DNA of 64,000 nt from Flavobacterium lutivivi (GTDB taxonomy: Bacteria > Bacteroidota > Bacteroidia > Flavobacteriales > Flavobacteriaceae). Both the position numbers and the translations under genes were made by a program. Positions 27,397 through 36,628 of the stretch are shown in pieces. The first letter of the stretch is position 1. Every line of letters begins with the position of its first letter. The stretch is from positions 1 to 64,000 of the forward strand of contig NZ_BMIM01000006.1 of assembly GCF_014642275.1 (NCBI RefSeq), read 5' to 3'. The notes under the pieces are model-generated. The model was given only the letters and a program-made list of their open reading frames with translations, was not told the origin of the DNA and did no database searches.

Positions 27397-28635
27397 TTAA
27401 CGTTTATTTTCCATCATCACTTTAGGATAACAAATAAAGAACTTTGTTACTGGTTTTGATAATGCTCTTAAACTCATTTGATCAGATGCTTCTACAACAT
27501 CATCGATTGATTTATCTTTTTTCAAAATTTTGATAGGCTCAGTTTCCTTGTTATACGCTTGGTTTTTAATTTTTCCTTTATAGATGAAATACTCTGCCTC
27601 ACTGCGTGACATTTTTGTTTTTTCGCAAAATTCCTCAATGAGCATATCTAATTCTTGTTTAGAAATTTTATCATTTTCAATTCTAATTTTTGGCAAATCT
27701 CTGTTGATAATCATATTGCTTAAACTTCGCAAAATAAAATCTTCATGAAATAACCAGCCTTTTATAGCAGATATAACATCATAATCATCGAGTAAAACAA
27801 ATTTTTTGAGTAATTCTGGCGAAAAAGCATCAAAATCAACATTGTTTTTCATGAAAAACAGTAACGGCTCACTTGCTTCAACAACTACACCTTTCTGTAT
27901 TAGTTCTTTTGCTCTTTTCAATATTTTGGTCAGCACCAATTCAGCTACTAAACTCGTTTTGTGAAGATAAGCTTGCCAATACATTAACCTGCGCGCCATC
28001 AAGAATTTTTCGATAGAATAAATACCTTTTTCTTCCATAACAAGAACATCATCTACCACATTGAGCATCTGGATTAGCCTATCAGAATTTATATTCCCTT
28101 CTGCAACTCCCGAATAGAAACTGTCTCTTTTCAAATAATCCATTCTATCCATATCGAGCTGTGAGGAAATTAGTTGTAGCATGAACTTTCGATGATATTC
28201 ACCTTTGAACACTTTTATGGCAAGACTTAATTTTCCTTCAAACTCTTTGTTCAATTCATTCATCAATAGCAATGAAATATCTTCGTGATGAACAGAAACA
28301 ATACTATGTTCCATAGCATGAGAAAATGGTCCATGACCAATATCGTGAAGCAGAATTGCAATTAGTAAAGCGTTCTCTTCGTCTTTTGAAATGGAAACAT
28401 CTTTAAACTTTAGAACTTCTATGGCTTTTTGCATCATGTGCATTGCACCCAACGCATGATGAAAACGAGTGTGATGTGCGCCTGGATAAACTAGGTATGA
28501 CAATCCCATTTGTGAAATTCTACGAAGCCTTTGAAAATAGGAATGTTGAATTAAATCGTAAATTAATGAGTTGGGTATGGATATAAACCCATAGATTGGG
28601 TCATTAAAAATTTTTAACTTATTGGTTTGGCTCAC
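27397..28635 (-). CDS. HD-domain phosphohydrolase, dGTPase-like
   Basis: A 412-residue cytoplasmic HD-superfamily protein. The metal-binding residues lie in HTRFHHALGAMHMM (about 55-68) and LLIAILLHDIGHGPFSHAMEH (about 88-108). The opening, IFNDPIYGFISIPNSLIYDLIQHSYFQRLRRISQMG, is typical of the large family related to dNTP triphosphohydrolases and SAMHD1. The true substrate in bacteria of this type is not established. It lies 12 bp after menD and 24 bp before lpxD. Confidence 0.88.
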   Translation of the reverse strand: MSQTNKLKIFNDPIYGFISIPNSLIYDLIQHSYFQRLRRISQMGLSYLVYPGAHHTRFHHALGAMHMMQKAIEVLKFKDVSISKDEENALLIAILLHDIGHGPFSHAMEHSIVSVHHEDISLLLMNELNKEFEGKLSLAIKVFKGEYHRKFMLQLISSQLDMDRMDYLKRDSFYSGVAEGNINSDRLIQMLNVVDDVLVMEEKGIYSIEKFLMARRLMYWQAYLHKTSLVAELVLTKILKRAKELIQKGVVVEASEPLLFFMKNNVDFDAFSPELLKKFVLLDDYDVISAIKGWLFHEDFILRSLSNMIINRDLPKIRIENDKISKQELDMLIEEFCEKTKMSRSEAEYFIYKGKIKNQAYNKETEPIKILKKDKSIDDVVEASDQMSLRALSKPVTKFFICYPKVMMENKR

Positions 28636-28647
28636 GTTAATTTTTTT

Positions 28648-30309
28648 TTAGTCTAACTCATTGAAAAACTCTTTCAGTATTTTATCATTTTCTTTTTCTG
28701 GTGTAAAAACCTCTAAAATACAGGGCTTATGATTTTCATCTGCAATGTTTTTCAAACCTTTAACTAGTGATTTTTCATCGCTAGCAACATGATAATCAAA
28801 ATTATACATTTCAGCCAAATTTTTAGCTGTAAGCGAATGTGATGTTTCAAAAAAAATGTTGAAAACTTCATTTTCTTCATGTCCTGGAAGAATTCTAAAA
28901 ATTCCACCTCCACTATTATTCACTAGAATTATCTTGAAATTTTTCGGAATATAATTATTCCATAAAGCATTGCTGTCATAGAAAAAACCAATATCACCAG
29001 TGATTAAGTAAGTTGTTTTTTTGGTTGTTACAGCTGCGCCTATTGCAGTCGAAGTTGATCCATCAATACCGCTAGTTCCTCTATTACAAAATACAGAAAT
29101 GCCTTTTGGAACATCAAACAATTGCAAATATCTGATAGCCGAACTGTTACTCACTTGCAGCATACAGCTTTTTGGCAAATGTTTTAAAATTACATCGAAT
29201 ACTTTTAAATCGGAGAAAGTAGTTTTTTCAAGAAAAGAAGCTCTTTTCTTTTTGCGAATGGAAATTATATTCTTAAAACTACTTTTATAATTACTATCCA
29301 ATGCTTTTACATGTGGTAAAAACTGTGAAAAAAACTGGTTTGGACTTACTTGAAAATGTTGTGTTAAAATTCCAAAAGTATCATAAGCTCTATTTTCATC
29401 AATATGCCAATGATGCCTTGGTTTATATTTTCTTAAAAAAGATTTTATGCGTTTGGAAACAATCATTCCTCCAAATGTGATTAAAATTCTTGGTTGCAAA
29501 ATTTCAAATTCATCATTAGTGAAAGGCGTTATCAATAAATCTATGGAATTTATTACATCTGGATGATGAATATTAGAATTAGCTTCAGACAAAAACACTA
29601 CTGATTGTGAAGACGCTAATGCATCAATCCATTTCTGCTCAACACTATCTGGATAGCATTCACCAACGAGGATTAGTATTTTTTTACTATGGTTCCAAAG
29701 TGTCGAAAAGGCAATAATATCCTCAATTTTGACTGTTCCTGTAGTCTTGAATAGTCCTGTAACGTTGAAATCTACGGTTAATTTTTTTGTAGTTTCATAC
29801 AATGGTTCTTCAAATGGTGCATTGATATGAACTGGTCCTTTGTGAACTATAGCAACATTGATGGCTTCATTAATAAAAACATCATTTTCTTCACTTACAT
29901 CTTCGGTTAAATTGGCGTTGTATAGCGAATGATTTATAAAAACATTTTCTTGTCTAATGGTTTGTCCATCGCCAATATCAATTTTGTTTTTTGGTCTATC
30001 GGCAGAAATTACTACAAGCGGAATTTGACTATAAAATGCTTCGGCAAATGCAGGATAATAATTCAATAATGCCGAACCAGAAGTACAGATAACAGCAACT
30101 GGTTTTCTTTTTTGTTGTGCAATACCTAGTGCAAAAAAAGCTGCACATCTTTCATCTACAATACTATAGCATTTGAACTTTGGGTTATTTGCAAAACCAA
30201 TTGTTAAAGGAGCATTTCTAGAACCAGGAGAAATAACAATATCATGAATACCTTTTGAGCTGCAAATCTCAATAATGCTTTGTGCTAAAGGGATTTTAGG
30301 ATAAATCAT
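28648..30309 (-). CDS. menD: SEPHCHC synthase (menaquinone)
   Basis: A thiamine-diphosphate enzyme that condenses isochorismate with 2-oxoglutarate on the way to menaquinone. The 553-residue length is normal. The N-terminus VISPGSRNAPLTIGFANNP and DERCAAFFALGIAQ are classic MenD motifs, and GDIGFFYDSNALWN is the thiamine-diphosphate/Mg site. It is the first gene of the long minus-strand block. Other men genes are not in this window. A TAnnTTTG box lies 21 bp upstream. Confidence 0.95.
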   Translation of the reverse strand: MIYPKIPLAQSIIEICSSKGIHDIVISPGSRNAPLTIGFANNPKFKCYSIVDERCAAFFALGIAQQKRKPVAVICTSGSALLNYYPAFAEAFYSQIPLVVISADRPKNKIDIGDGQTIRQENVFINHSLYNANLTEDVSEENDVFINEAINVAIVHKGPVHINAPFEEPLYETTKKLTVDFNVTGLFKTTGTVKIEDIIAFSTLWNHSKKILILVGECYPDSVEQKWIDALASSQSVVFLSEANSNIHHPDVINSIDLLITPFTNDEFEILQPRILITFGGMIVSKRIKSFLRKYKPRHHWHIDENRAYDTFGILTQHFQVSPNQFFSQFLPHVKALDSNYKSSFKNIISIRKKKRASFLEKTTFSDLKVFDVILKHLPKSCMLQVSNSSAIRYLQLFDVPKGISVFCNRGTSGIDGSTSTAIGAAVTTKKTTYLITGDIGFFYDSNALWNNYIPKNFKIILVNNSGGGIFRILPGHEENEVFNIFFETSHSLTAKNLAEMYNFDYHVASDEKSLVKGLKNIADENHKPCILEVFTPEKENDKILKEFFNELD

Positions 30310-30330
30310 TTTATTTTTTATCAGATATTA

Positions 30331-30338
30331 CAAATATA
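30331..30338 (-). promoter_or_regulatory. -7 box upstream of menD
   Basis: Minus-strand TATATTTG fits TAnnTTTG, 21 bp before the menD ATG. Confidence 0.5.
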
Positions 30339-30421
30339 ATCAGAAATTACATTCTTTTGTTTATTAATCGTTGTATGGATAAATATTTAAGATTAGCAAC
30401 ACTGATTTATAATCTCTTTTA

Positions 30422-30429
30422 TATTTTTG
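30422..30429 (+). promoter_or_regulatory. -7 box directly before the GNAT gene
   Basis: TATTTTTG fits TAnnTTTG and ends four bases before the ATG at 30434, again suggesting a leaderless transcript. Confidence 0.5.
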
Positions 30430-30433
30430 GGTT

Positions 30434-30943
30434 ATGGAAATCACTATAAGAAATTTTGAAGAAAAAGACATTTCATCAATTACAGAAATTATAAATCACA
30501 ATATCCTTCATTCTACCTCGTTGTATGATTATAACATTAGAACCGAAAAGCAGCAACTTGATTTATTAAAAGAAAAAACAGAAAAAGGTTTTCCAGTAAT
30601 TGTTGCTGAGGTGAATAATATGGTTGTTGGTTTTGGTTATTACGGTGGTTTTAGATCTAGAGAAGCATATCAATATACTGTTGAACATTCGGTTTATGTC
30701 AATAAAGATTATACTAATAAAGGTATAGGAAATCTATTGTTACCTGAGCTTATTAAAAGAGCTAAAAAACAAAATCTGCATACCATGATTGGAGTAATAG
30801 ATTCAGAAAATGTTGGAAGCATAAAATTCCATGAAAAACACGGTTTCAAAGTTGTTGCTACGATACCCGAAACAGGTTTTAAATTCAATCGATGGCTAAA
30901 TTCTGTATTTGTACAATTGATTTTAGATACAGAAAACAAGTAA
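30434..30943 (+). CDS. GNAT N-acetyltransferase, phosphinothricin-type
   Basis: A 169-residue acetyl-CoA-dependent N-acetyltransferase. The pattern EITIRNFEEKDISSITEIINHNI at the start, SVYVNKDYTNKGIGNLLLPELI (the acetyl-CoA loop, here NKGIGN) and SIKFHEKHGFKVVATIPETGFKF near the end are typical of the group named after phosphinothricin and methionine sulfoximine acetyltransferases. The native substrate is uncertain. It is a single plus-strand gene whose stop lies two bases from the stop of the convergent peroxidase gene. Confidence 0.88.
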   Translation: MEITIRNFEEKDISSITEIINHNILHSTSLYDYNIRTEKQQLDLLKEKTEKGFPVIVAEVNNMVVGFGYYGGFRSREAYQYTVEHSVYVNKDYTNKGIGNLLLPELIKRAKKQNLHTMIGVIDSENVGSIKFHEKHGFKVVATIPETGFKFNRWLNSVFVQLILDTENK

Positions 30944-30945
30944 GC

Positions 30946-31533
30946 TTATTTGCTTTCAATCCAAAGAATTATTTCTCTATCAGTTGGTAATGTTTGTGGT
31001 TGAATTACTTTGACTAATTCGCCATTCTCATCAATTAAATATTTCTGAAAATTCCAAGCAACTTCGCTGTCTTGCAAACCATTTTTAGATTTTTGGGTAA
31101 GAAATTGATACACTTCATGCATGTCTTTTCCTTTAACAGATATTTTGCTCATCATTGGAAAAGTTACCCCATAATTTTTTTTGCAAAATGAAGCGATTTG
31201 TTCATCAGAACCAGGTTCTTGAGCGCCAAAATTATTTGCTGGAAAGCCAACTATTATAAAGTTTTGATCTTTATATTTCTCATAAATAGCTTCTAAATCT
31301 CTGTATTGAGGGGTTAATCCACATTCAGAAGCTGTATTTACAATCATTATTTTTTTTCCTTTCAAAGTAGAAAAATCGAAAGTATTACCATATAAATCAG
31401 TAACCTTAAACTGATAGATGTTTTGCTTTTGCATAGTTGTTTTGTTTTCGGTTGGAATATCAATTTTATTTTGAGCCGTATTATTACAAGCTATAAGTAA
31501 AAAAGGCATTAGGAATAAAAAATTTCTAAACAT
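30946..31533 (-). CDS. Glutathione peroxidase-family thiol peroxidase, lipoprotein form
   Basis: A 195-residue thioredoxin-fold peroxidase. The catalytic cysteine is C71 in VNTASECGLTPQY, followed by GFPANNFGAQEPG and the tryptophan in VAWNFQKYLID. The N-terminus is a lipoprotein signal (FLFLMPFLLIACNN, cysteine 16), so it probably acts on the periplasmic side of the membrane, reducing peroxides with thioredoxin-like donors. A second start at M34 would give a cytoplasmic form without the lipid anchor; this is possible but unsupported. It is a lone gene. Confidence 0.9.
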   Translation of the reverse strand: MFRNFLFLMPFLLIACNNTAQNKIDIPTENKTTMQKQNIYQFKVTDLYGNTFDFSTLKGKKIMIVNTASECGLTPQYRDLEAIYEKYKDQNFIIVGFPANNFGAQEPGSDEQIASFCKKNYGVTFPMMSKISVKGKDMHEVYQFLTQKSKNGLQDSEVAWNFQKYLIDENGELVKVIQPQTLPTDREIILWIESK

Positions 31534-31606
31534 AAAATTGTGTTTTTATACAATGTAAAGTTATTTAATTTTTGAAATAAAGTATTTAAAAAACTATTAA
31601 AATTAT

Positions 31607-31640
31607 GCTAAAAAGTCTGCCATTTGGCAGACTTTTTAGC
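31607..31640 (-). terminator. Terminator overlapping the end of the ccs gene
   Basis: A 15-bp perfect stem (31607-31621 with 31626-31640, four-base loop). Its upstream arm includes the stop codon of the minus-strand ccs gene (31636-31638), so the hairpin starts inside the coding end. Confidence 0.8.
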
Positions 31641-34600
31641 GTTTGTAATATTTTCTATATTTTGGATATGCTATTAAACCTATTAGTAAAATCCCTCCAA
31701 GTGTTAGCCAAATCCAACTTAATGATTTTGCTTCGCCACTTGCATAAGAATGTAATCCTACCAAGTGGAAATTTACACCGTAATATGTGAATAAAATTGA
31801 CACAAAGGCAAACATACTCATCACACTAAAAAGCCATTTATTATCCATTTTCGGAATCAAGCGCGCATGAATAACAAAGGCGTATATCATGATACTAATC
31901 AAGGCCCAAGTTTCTTTTGGATCCCAGCCCCAATATCTTCCCCAGCTTTCATTTGCCCATTGTCCTCCAAGAAAATTACCAATTGTAAGCATAACTAATC
32001 CTACAGTTAATGCCATTTCATTAATATATGTCAACTCCTTGATATTGAGTTCCATTTTGTTTTTGTTCTCCTTATTGGTAAACAACATCAGTATTAAAGA
32101 AACACAACCTAATATAAAGCCTAAAGCAAATGGTCCATAACTTGCCACAATAACAGCAACGTGTATCATTAACCAATAAGAATTTAGCACTGGTTGAAGA
32201 TTTGCAATTTGAGGATCAATCCAATTGGCATAAGCAGCAGTCAAAATCATAGCAGTTACAAATGCAGAAGATGCAACCGTTAATTTTGATTTTCTATCAA
32301 AAGCCAATCCAAAAAACATAGTTGCCCAAGCTACATAAATGATACTTTCATAAGCGTTACTCCAAGGCGCATGACCAGAGATATACCATCTTGCAATTAA
32401 TCCTAAAGTATGTGCCAGAAACAAAATTCCTATGATAACATGCAAAATATTAATTGCTACTCTCAATACTTTTCGGTCTTTAAAGATTTGAAAAATTACT
32501 AACACAAACATCAATGCGGAAACTCCTATATACCAATAAGGCAATTTTTTAAAAACATCATATTTGTTATATAAAATTTCGTAATCGATTTTCTCATCAG
32601 ACGGCATCACATTTTTACCATATTTATGCTGGAATTTTTGAATTCCAAGCAATAGTGTGTTTGCCATAGTATAATCTTTTGTTTTATTGGCAAGAACTAA
32701 TGATTCCAGATAATATGGAAACGCTTGCTTAATAGTGTCAAGAGCAGTTCCTGTGGCTTGTGTTAGCTCTAAGTTGGAAACCCATTTATTTCCTTTATCT
32801 GCCGGAACTGGATATATTTTTAGAATACTTCCAAACAATGCCGAATTAAGCAAATTGATTTTTTTATCAGTCTCTACAAAATCTTTTTCAAACTGATTAG
32901 GATTGGCAGCTTTATATGCTTCATCAAGATATGGAGCCAATTTATAATTTCCCTTATCGTCAAAAAACTTTTTGAAAGGAATTAATTTTTCACTACTCTT
33001 TACGCCAATAATTTTACGAATGCTGTCATTTCCTGTTTTTATATAAACCAATGGAATTTCTATCCATGCAAAAGGGAATAATTTCATGGAAACAAATACT
33101 TGGTCAGAATTCATTCCTTCGTAGGTGTCATTATGGCTCACTTTTCTTAACAATTCAGAAGAAAAAGTATTGATAGGTTTCATTCTTCCTCCATCATCTT
33201 GAATGACTAATCGACCAAATTGAGCAGCTTGTTTTTCTGGAATATTATATTTTAATATCGAATCTTTAAAATTAATTTTTTGGACTTTTTGATGATTATG
33301 CTGTGCGTTAGTATTCCAAAAAAAGAATAAGAGAATTATACTTAAAATTTTTTCTTTTTTGCGTTTTACGTTTTCTAGTTTTCGTTTAAGTTCAGCAAAT
33401 CGAGTTCTCTTTGCAAAAAGAATAGCCATAAGACCAAAGTAGAGTAAAAAATAACCAATATAGGTGATGGTAGTTCCCCAAAAATCGTGATTTGCAGACA
33501 GTACAGTTCCTTGTTCATCAGGGTCAAATGATGCTTGAAAAAATCTAAAACCTCCATAATCAAGTATATGGTTCATGTAGATTTCAGCATTTTGTTTTTG
33601 TTTTCCATCAGTTACCGTTACTTTACTTTTGAATGCTGAGTAACTTTTTTCTGTACCGGGATATTTGTCTGCAATAAAATCATTTAAAGTAATCGAAAAT
33701 GGCGTTTCATAGGCTTTACTTCCTAATATAAAAGTAAACTCTAATTGCCCTAATTTAAATGTTTGTGGTTCACCAGTTTTGCCTTTAGAACCAACAAGAG
33801 TAATAGTTTTTGCTTTTCCTCCCGAAGAAACTTCTAAGGTTAAAGCATCATCACCATTTTTTGATTTAAAATTACCACTCGACACGTAATCAATTATACC
33901 TTTTTTTGCTGGTTCTGGAATTACAAATTGAGTACCGCCAACGTTGTAGAGAGAACGATACATCAATGGTTGTACAGTACCTTTTACTACTTTTCCTTTG
34001 AATTGATCAGCCATTCGCATAAATTCTCCATCAAATGGTGAAGTTATAGTGTTTTCAATGGTATTAATGTTTATTGCACTAGGCGATTGTTTGTTTAACG
34101 AAAAAAGAATGTTGTGAATACTCACTACCTCGCCTTCTTTTAAAAAATGCTCATGTCTTGTACCACCTCCCGATTCAACGAGTTTCAAATATGTATTGCC
34201 TTTGGAATTTTCTTTGATGGTTTCTTTAACATCAAGTTTAAAATCTCTGTACTCTATTTTAAAAGGAGTTTTGTCAAATTTTTTATCAATTTTAAGGCTA
34301 TTATTAGTAACTGGCGAAAATAATAATGGTTTTTCAAAAGTAAGACGCATTAATTTTCCATTATACATTCCATCTACATATACCGTCAAATAATTTCTAT
34401 CAGATAGAATTTTATTGCTAGTTTCACCTTCTCTAAGGTGCATTACACCTTCATAACTAATGTATCTGGTGATAAAAGAACCCAAAATAATAAAAATGAA
34501 AGCCAAATGAAGTGTTAATGTTGCCCATTTCTCCTTTTTGTGAAGCGAATATTTTTTAATATTTCCAATAAAATTAATTAAAAACAATACAAAAATTGCT

Positions 34601-34755
34601 TCAAACCACCAAGCATTGTAAATCAATATTCTTGCAGTATCAGTATTGTATTTACTTTCAATAAATGTTCCAAGGATTAAAGCAATAGCAAACACTATAA
34701 AAAGAATACCCATTAATCTAGTAGAAAAAAGAGTATTTAGAATTTTCTTTTCCAT
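31636..34755 (-). CDS. Fused ResB-CcsA cytochrome c maturation protein
   Basis: A 1039-residue membrane protein joining both parts of the system II cytochrome c haem-ligation complex. The N-terminal half (about 1-460) is ResB/Ccs1-like, with helices at about 13-30, 45-62, 80-95 and 430-447 around a large periplasmic domain. The C-terminal half (from about 750) is CcsA, with the haem-handling tryptophan-rich motif WANESWGRYWGWDPKETWALI and conserved histidines. Such fusions are known in Bacteroidota and Epsilonproteobacteria. It should export haem and attach it to apocytochromes c in the periplasm. Confidence 0.92.
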   Translation of the reverse strand: MEKKILNTLFSTRLMGILFIVFAIALILGTFIESKYNTDTARILIYNAWWFEAIFVLFLINFIGNIKKYSLHKKEKWATLTLHLAFIFIILGSFITRYISYEGVMHLREGETSNKILSDRNYLTVYVDGMYNGKLMRLTFEKPLLFSPVTNNSLKIDKKFDKTPFKIEYRDFKLDVKETIKENSKGNTYLKLVESGGGTRHEHFLKEGEVVSIHNILFSLNKQSPSAININTIENTITSPFDGEFMRMADQFKGKVVKGTVQPLMYRSLYNVGGTQFVIPEPAKKGIIDYVSSGNFKSKNGDDALTLEVSSGGKAKTITLVGSKGKTGEPQTFKLGQLEFTFILGSKAYETPFSITLNDFIADKYPGTEKSYSAFKSKVTVTDGKQKQNAEIYMNHILDYGGFRFFQASFDPDEQGTVLSANHDFWGTTITYIGYFLLYFGLMAILFAKRTRFAELKRKLENVKRKKEKILSIILLFFFWNTNAQHNHQKVQKINFKDSILKYNIPEKQAAQFGRLVIQDDGGRMKPINTFSSELLRKVSHNDTYEGMNSDQVFVSMKLFPFAWIEIPLVYIKTGNDSIRKIIGVKSSEKLIPFKKFFDDKGNYKLAPYLDEAYKAANPNQFEKDFVETDKKINLLNSALFGSILKIYPVPADKGNKWVSNLELTQATGTALDTIKQAFPYYLESLVLANKTKDYTMANTLLLGIQKFQHKYGKNVMPSDEKIDYEILYNKYDVFKKLPYWYIGVSALMFVLVIFQIFKDRKVLRVAINILHVIIGILFLAHTLGLIARWYISGHAPWSNAYESIIYVAWATMFFGLAFDRKSKLTVASSAFVTAMILTAAYANWIDPQIANLQPVLNSYWLMIHVAVIVASYGPFALGFILGCVSLILMLFTNKENKNKMELNIKELTYINEMALTVGLVMLTIGNFLGGQWANESWGRYWGWDPKETWALISIMIYAFVIHARLIPKMDNKWLFSVMSMFAFVSILFTYYGVNFHLVGLHSYASGEAKSLSWIWLTLGGILLIGLIAYPKYRKYYKR

Positions 34756-34891
34756 ATTGTGGGAAAATATATGTTTAGTTTTTCGGTCAACAAAAATAGT
34801 TTAAAAAACTAAATTAAAATGAAGTACAACTGTTAATTTTAACCTATAAAATATTAAAGCAACTAATCCTAAAATGTTAGAATATTAAAAC

Positions 34892-34919
34892 AAAAAAGCC
34901 CCACAAATGTGAGGCTTTT
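34892..34919 (-). terminator. Terminator after the tRNA cluster
   Basis: A GC-containing hairpin (GCCCCACA... paired with ...TGTGAGGC) flanked by A-run and T-run lies just past the tRNA-Arg 3' end in the transcribed direction. The stretch 34756-34891 upstream of ccs holds no gene. Confidence 0.8.
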
Positions 34920-34922
34920 GAG

Positions 34923-34996
34923 TGATCCAGTCAGGATTCGAACCTGAGACCTACTGCTTAGAAGGCAGTTGCTCTATCCAGCTGAGCTACTGGACC
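34923..34996 (-). tRNA. tRNA-Arg (anticodon TCT)
   Basis: The minus strand folds into a full cloverleaf: acceptor GGTCCAG/CTGGATC, D-arm GCTC...GAGC, anticodon stem ACTGC/GCAGT with loop CTTCTAA giving anticodon TCT, and T-arm TCAGG TTCGAAT CCTGA. The CCA end is not encoded. It is the last of three clustered tRNA genes. Confidence 0.97.
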
Positions 34997-35015
34997 AAAA
35001 AAATAAATTCAAAAG

Positions 35016-35090
35016 TCGGGGTGGCAGGATTCGAACCTGCGACCTCCTGGTCCCAAACCAGGCGCGATGACCGGGCTACGCTACACCCCG
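35016..35090 (-). tRNA. tRNA-Pro (anticodon TGG)
   Basis: Minus-strand cloverleaf with acceptor CGGGGTG/CACCCCG, anticodon stem CCTGG/CCAGG and loop TTTGGGA (anticodon TGG), and T-arm GCAGG TTCGAAT CCTGC. CCA is not encoded. Middle gene of the cluster. Confidence 0.97.
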
Positions 35091-35096
35091 AAGAAG

Positions 35097-35180
35097 CGGA
35101 GAGACAGGGACTCGAACCCTGGCGACGGTTACCCGTCGACAGATTAGCAATCTGCTCCGTTACCACTCCGGCACCTCTCC
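35097..35180 (-). tRNA. tRNA-Ser (anticodon GCT)
   Basis: Minus-strand 84-base cloverleaf with acceptor GGAGAGG/TCTCTCC, anticodon GCT in the loop after CAGAT, and the long variable arm expected for serine tRNA (GACGG...CCGTC). T-arm CAGGG TTCGAGT CCCTG. First gene of the cluster, about 40 bp after a promoter. Confidence 0.97.
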
Positions 35181-35220
35181 TAGCTTTTAATTGTATAAGA
35201 ACTTATCTTTTTAGCGGATG

Positions 35221-35251
35221 CAAATGTAAAATAACACATTAAAATTTACAA
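35221..35251 (-). promoter_or_regulatory. Promoter of the Ser-Pro-Arg tRNA operon
   Basis: Minus-strand TTG (35249-35251), then 20 bp, then TACATTTG (35221-35228), matches the Bacteroidota TTG-N17-23-TAnnTTTG promoter. It lies about 40 bp before the tRNA-Ser 5' end. This is one of only two places in the window where both boxes are clear. Confidence 0.75.
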
Positions 35252-35394
35252 CTATTTCTATTCTTTTTTTGAAATTTATTAAAATAAGTTTTGAAAACAT
35301 TTAATATTCAACCACATATCGATTGATTTTATGTTTTTTTGAATTAAAAAACAATAAAATTTATCGCCAATTTAATAATTATATAATAATAGTT

Positions 35395-35402
35395 TAGATT
35401 TG
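35395..35402 (+). promoter_or_regulatory. -7 box for the thiolase gene
   Basis: TAGATTTG fits TAnnTTTG and lies 27 bp before the ATG at 35430. It overlaps the TTG that opens the longer frame, which supports the ATG start. The A/T-rich stretch 35252-35394 shows nothing else. Confidence 0.5.
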
Positions 35403-35429
35403 CATTACAAACAAACAACAATAAATTTT

Positions 35430-36605
35430 ATGAAAAAAGTAGTTATAGTATCAGCAGTTAGAACACCTATTGGAAGTTTTATGGGAAGTTTATCGACAGT
35501 AACGGCTTCTCAGCTTGGAGCAACTGCAATAAAAGGAGCTTTAGAGAGAATAAATCTTGATACAAAATTAGTTGATGAAGTGATTATGGGTAATGTAGTT
35601 CAAGCTGGTGTAGGTCAAGCACCTGCACGTCAAGCAGCTCGTTTTGCAGGTTTGCCTGATGATGTGTGTTGTACAACGGTAAATAAAGTATGTGCATCAG
35701 GAATGAAAGCCATCATGCAAGGTGCTCAGTCCATTATGCTTGGTGATGCTGAAATAGTTGTTGCTGGTGGAATGGAAAATATGAGTTTAATACCTCACTA
35801 CGTTCATTTGAGAAATGGTGTGAAATTTGGACCAACTTCGTTGATTGATGGTTTGCAGAAAGATGGTTTAACAGATGCTTATGACAACAATGCAATGGGA
35901 GTTTGTGCCGATCTTTGCGCTTCTGAATATCAAATTTCTAGAGAACAACAAGATGCTTTTGCAATTCAATCGTATGAGCGTTCAGCAAAGGCTTGGAATG
36001 ATGGGAAGTTTAATAATGAAGTCGTTCCTGTAAGTATTCCACAACGTAGAGGCGAGCCAGTTATTTTTGATAAAGATGAGGAATATACAAATGTGAAATT
36101 GGATAAAATACCTTCACTAAGTGCTGTTTTTACTAAAGATGGTACGGTAACTGCAGCAAATGCTTCAACTATTAATGATGGCGCAGCAGCTTTGGTATTA
36201 ATGAGTGAAGAGAAAGCCAAAGATCTAGGATTAAAGCCTTTAGCATATATTAAATCATATGCTGATGCGGAACAAGATCCAAAATGGTTTACTACCGCTC
36301 CTGCTAAGGCATTACCAAAAGCATTGGATAAAGCTGGTATTGCAATTTCTGACGTTGACTATTTTGAATTTAATGAGGCATTTTCGGTTGTAGGCCTAGC
36401 AAATATGAAAATATTAGGATTGTCTGATGATAAAGTGAATGTTAATGGTGGTGCAGTTTCGTTAGGACATCCACTAGGTTGTTCAGGTGCTAGAATTGTT
36501 GTTACTTTATTAAATGTTTTAGAGCAAAACAATGCAAAAATTGGTGCTGCTGCTATTTGTAATGGCGGTGGTGGTGCATCGGCTATAGTTATAGAAAGAA
36601 TTTAA
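35430..36605 (+). CDS. Acetyl-CoA C-acetyltransferase (thiolase)
   Basis: Thiolases interconvert acetoacetyl-CoA (or longer 3-ketoacyl-CoA) and acetyl-CoA. From the ATG at 35430 the protein has 391 residues, the family norm. The nucleophilic cysteine is C88 in VNKVCASGMKAIM. The second active-site motifs are NGGAVSLGHPLGCSGARI and the terminal CNGGGGASAIVIE. It has no beta-oxidation partner beside it, and the length and motifs favour the short-chain acetyl-CoA acetyltransferase type. It is followed by an NlpC/P60 gene 23 bp downstream. Confidence 0.92.
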   Translation: MKKVVIVSAVRTPIGSFMGSLSTVTASQLGATAIKGALERINLDTKLVDEVIMGNVVQAGVGQAPARQAARFAGLPDDVCCTTVNKVCASGMKAIMQGAQSIMLGDAEIVVAGGMENMSLIPHYVHLRNGVKFGPTSLIDGLQKDGLTDAYDNNAMGVCADLCASEYQISREQQDAFAIQSYERSAKAWNDGKFNNEVVPVSIPQRRGEPVIFDKDEEYTNVKLDKIPSLSAVFTKDGTVTAANASTINDGAAALVLMSEEKAKDLGLKPLAYIKSYADAEQDPKWFTTAPAKALPKALDKAGIAISDVDYFEFNEAFSVVGLANMKILGLSDDKVNVNGGAVSLGHPLGCSGARIVVTLLNVLEQNNAKIGAAAICNGGGGASAIVIERI

Positions 36606-36628
36606 TTTTAGATTTTAGATAAGAATAA

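Noticed and set aside
34922-35242. Plus-strand 106-residue frame over the tRNA cluster
   Set aside because: It is the antisense of three well-formed tRNA genes.
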